Assembly (NCBI GenBank): GCA_958352855.1
Contig: CATWQE010000089.1
Location: forward strand, 1-10,238
DNA: 10,238 nt
Direction: 5' to 3'
Origin: an uncultured Bacillota bacterium
GTDB lineage: Bacteria; Bacillota; Clostridia; Lachnospirales; Lachnospiraceae
This document shows, one piece after another, positions 5,432 through 10,238 of this stretch. Position numbers and translations under genes: made by a program. The notes below the pieces were generated by a model that ran no database searches, was not told where the DNA came from, and saw only the letters and a list, made by a program, of their open reading frames with translations. How positions within the stretch are numbered: position 1 is the stretch's first letter; each line of letters begins with the position of its first letter.

Positions 5432-7243
5432 CTATTTTTCTTTTATTTCAGCAGTAGCTTCTAAAAGCCATGCTCTCTCTTCCTCACCAAGAAGGGGGCC
5501 GATAGTTTCATAAACATGTTTATGATAAGCATTCAGCCACTCCAGTTCTGCTTTGGTAAGCATTTCCGGCAAGATAGCTTCTCTTTCATAAGGTACCCAG
5601 GTTACTGTTTCAAACTCCATAAACTGTCCGTAACTATTTTTCTCTGCTTTTTTGCACAGCATCAGGTTTTCTGTACGAATACCGTATCTTCCTTCCAGAT
5701 AAAGTCCCGGTTCATTGGAGGTAAGCATTCCTTCCTCAAAAGGTACGGTGTTTCCTCTTCTTCCCTTATTGTTCAGTCTCCAGTTAATATTCTGGGGTCC
5801 TTCATGAACATTAAGCAGATATCCAACACCATGTCCTGTACCATGGTTAAAGTCCAGACCTCTTTCCCAAAGTGGCGCTCTTACAATAACATCCAGGTTT
5901 GCTCCGCTGCATCCGTACAAAAATTTCGCCATAGCAAGACGGATATGTCCCTGCAGTACCAGCGTAAAGTGTTCCTTCTGCTCCCGGGTAAGCTCCCCAA
6001 CTGCAATGGTTCTGGTAATATCTGTGGTTCCCTGCCAGTACTGTCCGCCGGAATCAATGAGGAAAAATCCCTTTGGTTCTACTTTTGCGCACTCATCTTC
6101 TGTAGGCGCATAGTGGCACATGGCAGCATTTGGTCCATAAGCGCAGATAGTTTCAAAGCTTAAATCCAGACAGTCTGCGTCTTCCCTTCTAAATGCTTCG
6201 CTTTTCTTGGCAGCGCTGTATTCTGTAATTTCACCAGTTCCCACATTCTTTTTCAGCCAGTAAATAAATCTGCACATGGCTTTTGCATCTTTGATATGAG
6301 CAAGGCGGATATTTTCCTGCTCCACAGGATTTTTATTCCCTTTCAGCACTGCTGCTGGATTTTTCTCAAAAATCACTTCTGTATGCCGCGGAATGCTTTC
6401 ATAAAGGGTGAAGTTGGTACATACATCCTCCACCATGATTTTATCCGTTTCTTTCAGGTTTTTCACATCTTCATACACCTGAAAATAAGGACAAAGCGCT
6501 ACGCCGGCTTTTTCCAGTTCTTCCCTTACTTCTTTGGACACTGCCTCTTCCTGAACATAGAAGTTGACAGTTTCCATATTCATCATCACATAAGACATCA
6601 CAACCGGATTGCACACAATATCATTTCCACGAATATTTAACAGCCACACAATATCATCCATACTGGAAATCAGATGTACATTAGCGCCTGCCTGTTCCAT
6701 GGCAGAGCGGACTTCTGAGATTTTCTCTTCTCTTGATTTTCCTGCATATTTTGTGTCCAGCAAGTATACGGATTCCTTTGACATTTCCGGTCTGCCTTCC
6801 CAGATGCTTCCCACCAGGTCCTTCTGGCATTTTAAGCTGCCGGATTTTTTCTTTAGGATTTCCTGAAATTCTTTGCCTTCTGCTACATGGATGGTACGTC
6901 CGTCACAGCCCAGGCAGCCATGCTCCGGCAATTTTTCCTCAATGTATTCTTCTACTGTTGGAACACCTTCTTCTCCCATTTTCATAAGGGTTACGCCTGT
7001 TCCTTCTAGCTGTTTTGCAGCCTGGATAAAATATCTTCCATCTGCCCACAGGCAGGCTTCCTCTTTTGTCACAATCAGGGTACCGGCAGAACCAGTGAAA
7101 CCGGAGAGCCATGCTCTTGCCTTAAAATAGTCCCCCACATACTCAGACTGATGGAAATCAGCAGTAGGCACCAGATACAAATCCATGCCTTCTTTCTGCA
7201 TTTCCTGCTGCAGCTTTGCAATTCTTTCCTGATTTACATTCAT
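5432..7243 (-). CDS. pepP: Xaa-Pro aminopeptidase (M24B family, three-domain type)
   Basis: This 603-residue cytoplasmic metalloprotease should remove an N-terminal residue that precedes proline, using two Mn2+ or similar ions. It has two creatinase-like N-domains (about 1-145 and 158-305), a pita-bread M24 catalytic domain (about 312-535) and the C-terminal extension (about 540-603) seen in the long aminopeptidase P type of about 600 residues. All five metal ligands are in place: Asp397 and Asp408 (FLIDSGGQYWQGTTDIT), His471 (NHGTGHGVG), Glu511 (SNEPGLY) and Glu525 (GIRTENL). His377 and His480 lie where the family's substrate-binding histidines occur. ATG at 7243 follows AAGGAA (7253-7258) by 9 nt. 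It begins 27 nt after the tex stop, so it is read from the tex promoter. Length and motifs look intact. Confidence 0.93.
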   Translation of the reverse strand: MNVNQERIAKLQQEMQKEGMDLYLVPTADFHQSEYVGDYFKARAWLSGFTGSAGTLIVTKEEACLWADGRYFIQAAKQLEGTGVTLMKMGEEGVPTVEEYIEEKLPEHGCLGCDGRTIHVAEGKEFQEILKKKSGSLKCQKDLVGSIWEGRPEMSKESVYLLDTKYAGKSREEKISEVRSAMEQAGANVHLISSMDDIVWLLNIRGNDIVCNPVVMSYVMMNMETVNFYVQEEAVSKEVREELEKAGVALCPYFQVYEDVKNLKETDKIMVEDVCTNFTLYESIPRHTEVIFEKNPAAVLKGNKNPVEQENIRLAHIKDAKAMCRFIYWLKKNVGTGEITEYSAAKKSEAFRREDADCLDLSFETICAYGPNAAMCHYAPTEDECAKVEPKGFFLIDSGGQYWQGTTDITRTIAVGELTREQKEHFTLVLQGHIRLAMAKFLYGCSGANLDVIVRAPLWERGLDFNHGTGHGVGYLLNVHEGPQNINWRLNNKGRRGNTVPFEEGMLTSNEPGLYLEGRYGIRTENLMLCKKAEKNSYGQFMEFETVTWVPYEREAILPEMLTKAELEWLNAYHKHVYETIGPLLGEEERAWLLEATAEIKEK

Positions 7244-7270
7244 GTCAAACGCTTCCTTTCAACATTTACT

Positions 7271-9415
7271 TTATTGAATCCCTTTCATGGTCAGGGAAAT
7301 TCTCTTTTTCTTCATATCTACACCCAGAACTTTTACATCCACCACGTCTCCAACACTGACTGCTTCCAGCGGATGTTTGATATAACGGTCTGTCATCTCT
7401 GAAATATGTACCAGTCCGTCCTGGTGAACACCAATATCCACAAAGGCGCCAAAATCAATAACATTTCTTACCGTTCCTTTGAGCACCATGCCTTCTTTTA
7501 AATCCTTCATATCCAGAACGTCTGTACGCAGAATGGGCTTTGGCATCTCCTCACGCGGGTCTCTTCCAGGTTTCGTAAGTTCTTTTACAATATCTCTTAA
7601 CGTGATTTCTCCTACGCCTAATTTCTTCGCCATCTGAGCATAATCTTTAATGTAATATACGGTCTGGCCCTGGAAAATATCTTCTGGTTTCATCCCCATA
7701 TCTGCCAGAAGCTTCTCTGCCGCCTCATAGCTTTCCGGGTGTACGCTGGTGGCATCCAGAGGATTCTCGCCTCCCCGTATACGAAGGAATCCTGCACACT
7801 GTTCAAAGGCTTTAGGGCCTAATTTCGCTACTTTTAAAAGTTCTTTTCTGTTCTTAAATTCCCCATTTTCTTCGCGATAAAGAACAATATTTTTGGCAAT
7901 GGCTTTGCTGATACCAGATACATATTCCAGAAGAGAGACAGAGGCTGTATTTAAGTCCACGCCTACCTTATTTACACAGTCTTCTACCACACCAGAAAGA
8001 GCCTCTCCTAATTTTTTCTGGTTCATATCATGCTGATACTGTCCTACACCAATGGATTTCGGATCGATTTTTACCAGCTCTGCAAGTGGATCCTGCAGTC
8101 TTCTGGCAATGGATGCCGCGCTTCTCTGTCCCACATCAAAGTTCGGGAATTCCTCTGTTGCCAGCTTGCTGGCAGAATATACAGAGGCTCCTGCCTCGTT
8201 GGTAATTACATACTGAACTTTCTGGGGAATCTCTTTTAAAAGTTCCACAATTACCTGCTCTGATTCTCTGCAGGCCGTTCCATTTCCTACAGAAAACAGG
8301 GTAATATGATATTTCTCAATGAGCTTTTTCAAAGTCTCTTTCGCTGCTGCAATTTTAGCCGGAGTGGTTGGCGCAGTTGGATAGATTACGGTAGTATCCA
8401 GCACTTTTCCTGTGGCGTCAACCACTGCCAGTTTACATCCTGTACGGAATGCAGGGTCCCATCCAAGAACAACCTGTCCCACAATTGGGGGCTGCATAAG
8501 AAGCTGTTCCAGATTCTTTTTAAACACTTTGATTGCACCGTCTTCTGCTTTTTCTGTTAAATCATTGCGGATTTCACGCTCAATGGCAGGCGCAATGAGA
8601 CGTCTGTAGGAGTCCTCCACCGCTGCCTTTAAAACTGGTGTCGTATTAGGGTTGTTTTTTGTAATCACCTGTTTTTCCAGATAACGTAGGATTTCTTCTT
8701 CCGGCGCTTCAATTTTCACAGTGAGAATTTTCTCTTTTTCTCCTCTGTTAATTGCCAGAATTCTGTGTCCCGCCACTTTTGAAACCGGCTCCTGATACTC
8801 ATAATACATCTCATAAACCGTAGACTCTTCCGGTTTTTTAGCGGAAGAAACCAGAAGACCTGACTTCATAGTGGTCTTACGAATATGAATGCGGTAATCT
8901 GCCTCATCGGAAATACTTTCAGCCACAATATCCATGGCTCCGGCCAGAGCATCTTTGGCTGTTTTTACTTCTTTTTCTTCAGAAATAAATGCCGCTGCTT
9001 CCTCTTCCATGTCCTTGTCTGTTGCCTGCAATTTCAAAATATTTGCCAATGGCTCCAGACCTTTTTCTTTTGCAATAATGGCTCTTGTTCTTCTCTTTGG
9101 ACGGTAGGGACGGTATAAATCCTCCACTACAACCAAAGTCTGAGCTTCCAGAATCTGCTTTTTCAACTCTTCTGTAAGCTTGCCCTGTTCCTCAATGCTG
9201 GAAAGCACCTGGTTTTTCTTATCCTCTAAGTTTCTTAAATATGTAAGGCGCTCAAAAAGATTACGAAGCTGTTCGTCATTTAATGCCCCTGTGGCTTCTT
9301 TTCTATATCGTGAAATAAAAGGGATTGTGTTTCCCTCATCTATAAGAGCAACCGCAGCCTCTACCTGCCATTTCTCTACTTTTAATTCCTGGGTAATCAC
9401 TTGAATAATGTCCAT
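7271..9415 (-). CDS. tex: Tex family RNA-binding transcription accessory protein
   Basis: This 714-residue cytoplasmic protein is the bacterial relative of the eukaryotic elongation factor Spt6. It binds nucleic acid and is linked to transcription and RNA fate. Domains in order are the helical Tex N-domain (about 1-190, with NTIPFISRYRKEATGAL at 29-45), an RNase H-like YqgF domain (about 315-450, with GWDPAFRTGCKLA at 318-330 and VGNGTACRE at 376-384), the helix-hairpin-helix pair (about 478-550, with LNTASVSLLEYVSGI at 488-502) and a C-terminal S1 domain (about 638-710, with GTVRNVIDFGAFVDIG at 647-662). The length is normal. The open frame extends to a TTG at 9475, but the ATG at 9415 matches the conserved Tex start, has AAGGA (9424-9428) 8 nt upstream, and lies downstream of the predicted transcript start. 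pepP follows in the same transcript. Confidence 0.95.
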   Translation of the reverse strand: MDIIQVITQELKVEKWQVEAAVALIDEGNTIPFISRYRKEATGALNDEQLRNLFERLTYLRNLEDKKNQVLSSIEEQGKLTEELKKQILEAQTLVVVEDLYRPYRPKRRTRAIIAKEKGLEPLANILKLQATDKDMEEEAAAFISEEKEVKTAKDALAGAMDIVAESISDEADYRIHIRKTTMKSGLLVSSAKKPEESTVYEMYYEYQEPVSKVAGHRILAINRGEKEKILTVKIEAPEEEILRYLEKQVITKNNPNTTPVLKAAVEDSYRRLIAPAIEREIRNDLTEKAEDGAIKVFKKNLEQLLMQPPIVGQVVLGWDPAFRTGCKLAVVDATGKVLDTTVIYPTAPTTPAKIAAAKETLKKLIEKYHITLFSVGNGTACRESEQVIVELLKEIPQKVQYVITNEAGASVYSASKLATEEFPNFDVGQRSAASIARRLQDPLAELVKIDPKSIGVGQYQHDMNQKKLGEALSGVVEDCVNKVGVDLNTASVSLLEYVSGISKAIAKNIVLYREENGEFKNRKELLKVAKLGPKAFEQCAGFLRIRGGENPLDATSVHPESYEAAEKLLADMGMKPEDIFQGQTVYYIKDYAQMAKKLGVGEITLRDIVKELTKPGRDPREEMPKPILRTDVLDMKDLKEGMVLKGTVRNVIDFGAFVDIGVHQDGLVHISEMTDRYIKHPLEAVSVGDVVDVKVLGVDMKKKRISLTMKGIQ

Positions 9416-9480
9416 GTAAAACGTCCTTTCTTTCCCTGAGTGTGAGTGGCAGTTTTTCCTCTGAAATCCTGCCAACTACA

Positions 9481-9509
9481 ACCTTATCAATGCAGAAGGA
9501 ATTTGTCAA
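9481..9509 (-). promoter_or_regulatory. Promoter of tex-pepP
   Basis: Reading leftward, a perfect -35 TTGACA (9504-9509) is followed after 17 nt by a poor -10 TAAGGT (9481-9486). A TGA just before it makes an extended -10 that could compensate. The predicted leader is about 60 nt and contains a 6-bp hairpin (9447-9452 with 9469-9474) of unknown meaning. Confidence 0.6.
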
Positions 9510-9519
9510 GAAAATTGGG

Positions 9520-9548
9520 TTGCCCCTAAAAATAATCCATGATAAAAT
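9520..9548 (+). promoter_or_regulatory. Promoter of the DUF4190-like membrane protein gene
   Basis: Reading rightward, -35 TTGCCC (9520-9525, four of six), a 17-nt spacer and -10 TAAAAT (9543-9548, five of six) are present, with an extended-10 TGA. The two -35 boxes of this divergent pair are only 10 bp apart, so the two polymerases would bind back to back. A weaker alternative -10 (TATTCT near 9572) is less convincing. Confidence 0.55.
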
Positions 9549-9602
9549 GTTTCATATCAGCGAAATATTTATATTCTAACAAAAGAAAGGTGGATTTAAC
9601 TT

Positions 9603-10172
9603 ATGGAAAATCCTTATAATGGCAATTATTATCAGCCGTATACACCTCAGCAGACACCTGCTCCCCCTGTTTATGACGGAAATCAGACCATGGCTTCCCT
9701 GTCTCTGGTCATGGGAATCCTGGCGCTGCTATCTCTGTGCTGCATGCCTTTTTTACTTTTTATTTTCGCCGGTTTGGCTATTTTATTTTCCTGTCTTTCC
9801 AAAGGACAATATGCCCGTTCTGGTCCGGCCAAAGCAGGCATGGCCATTGGTATTAGCTGTATTACCCTTGCAACCGTACTGATTATTACCATCTGTACTC
9901 TGTTTCTTGTAACAGACCAGGGTCGCAGTTTCATGCAGGATTATTTCTCCATCATCACCTCCGAAGAGCTCACAGAAGAGGAGCTTTATGATTTCCTTAA
10001 TAAATATCTGTATGGCGGGGAAGATAGTATGGATGATTATAACAGCTATGACAGTTACGATGATTATAATGGCTTTGAAGACTACGAAGAATTTTTTGAA
10101 GATGAACTTCCTTATTACTATCAGCAGCCGGAAGGCGGAACGGGAGATAGTGGAGAGGGGGATTTTATTTGA
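9603..10172 (+). CDS. DUF4190-like small membrane protein with acidic, Tyr-rich C-terminal tail
   Basis: This 189-residue protein has unknown function. Residues 1-28 are a Tyr-, Pro- and Gln-rich, probably disordered head (NPYNGNYYQPY, then TPQQTPAPP). Two hydrophobic segments follow, about 31-66 (which may span once or form a hairpin) and 79-104, joined by a short basic loop (SKGQYARSGPAKAG). ASLSLVMGILAL and the AKAGMAIGI segment resemble the DUF4190 family found in many Gram-positive proteins. The remainder (about 105-189) is soluble and extremely acidic; residues 141-173 are mostly Asp, Glu, Tyr, Asn and Phe, with repeated DDYN/YD units. There is no cleavable signal peptide. The start has AAAGGTGG 9 nt upstream. 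It is monocistronic, with its own promoter and terminator. Membrane location is well supported; the family call is moderate and no activity can be inferred. Confidence 0.75.
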   Translation: MENPYNGNYYQPYTPQQTPAPPVYDGNQTMASLSLVMGILALLSLCCMPFLLFIFAGLAILFSCLSKGQYARSGPAKAGMAIGISCITLATVLIITICTLFLVTDQGRSFMQDYFSIITSEELTEEELYDFLNKYLYGGEDSMDDYNSYDSYDDYNGFEDYEEFFEDELPYYYQQPEGGTGDSGEGDFI

Positions 10173-10183
10173 TTTCAGAAAGG

Positions 10184-10234
10184 GGATGTGAAAAAACTCG
10201 ATTGAGTTTTTTCGCATCCTTCTTTTTGCTTTTA
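10184..10234 (+). terminator. Strong intrinsic terminator after the DUF4190-like gene
   Basis: A 16-bp stem (10184-10199 with 10204-10219, one G-U pair) closes a four-base loop GATT and is followed by a T-rich run (TTCTTTTTGCTTTT). It starts 11 nt after the stop codon. The internal A6/T6 tract means a shorter nested hairpin ending in T6 could also form, which would make it work in both directions. Confidence 0.93.
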
Positions 10235-10238
10235 TGGT

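Noticed and set aside
5516..6163. A 215-codon rightward open frame opposite pepP
   Set aside because: It lies entirely inside the well-supported aminopeptidase gene on the other strand. Its product is Cys/Phe/Ser-rich without recognisable motifs and is an antisense shadow.
9416..9475. A 20-residue N-terminal extension of Tex from a TTG codon
   Set aside because: The added residues do not resemble Tex, the TTG lies at the predicted transcription start, and the ATG at 9415 has a proper ribosome site.
9783..10217. A 144-codon leftward open frame opposite the DUF4190-like gene
   Set aside because: Its Ile/Lys-rich product simply mirrors the GAT/TAT codons of the acidic tail. It would start inside the terminator hairpin, and the rightward gene has a ribosome site, promoter and terminator.

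Overview
This is an ordinary chromosomal housekeeping stretch, most likely from a Gram-positive anaerobe of the Clostridia (Lachnospiraceae type, such as Blautia or a relative). The evidence is moderate-to-low GC content, strong AAGGAGG-type ribosome sites, intrinsic terminators, clear sigma-A-type promoters, and a ZTP riboswitch in front of formate-tetrahydrofolate ligase. The genus is inferred from gene content and cannot be fixed from this window. I see no mobile element, CRISPR array, tRNA, rRNA or phage gene.

All genes but one lie on the minus strand, so they read from right to left. At the left edge (1-70) are the first 23 codons of fhs (one-carbon metabolism). Its leader (71-251) holds a ZTP/ZMP (pfl) riboswitch whose 3' end is shared with a 14-bp intrinsic terminator, and a good promoter lies just upstream (260-288). 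Next (324-1292) is a PfkB-family fructokinase with its own predicted promoter.

Positions 1462-5281 form a tight four-gene cluster transcribed from a near-consensus promoter at 5325-5353. In transcription order it encodes a Nudix ADP-ribose pyrophosphatase-like protein, an AI-2E/YtvI-type membrane protein, KtrB/TrkH (K+ channel subunit) and KtrA/TrkA (RCK gating subunit). Gaps are 15-24 nt. KtrB and KtrA together make a complete K+ uptake system.

A long hairpin (5358-5410) separates this cluster from the upstream pair tex-pepP (5432-9415). That pair encodes the RNA-binding protein Tex and a three-domain Xaa-Pro aminopeptidase, 27 nt apart. At the right end, a divergent promoter region (9481-9548) drives tex leftward and a small DUF4190-like membrane protein rightward (9603-10172). 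The small protein has a strikingly acidic, tyrosine-rich tail, and its gene ends at a strong terminator (10184-10234).

The items most worth a second look are the compact ZTP riboswitch, whose pseudoknot is preserved with bases that differ from the usual motif, the low-complexity tail of the DUF4190-like protein, and the co-transcription of a Nudix hydrolase and an AI-2E protein with the Ktr system. I found no convincing undescribed defence or mobile system.
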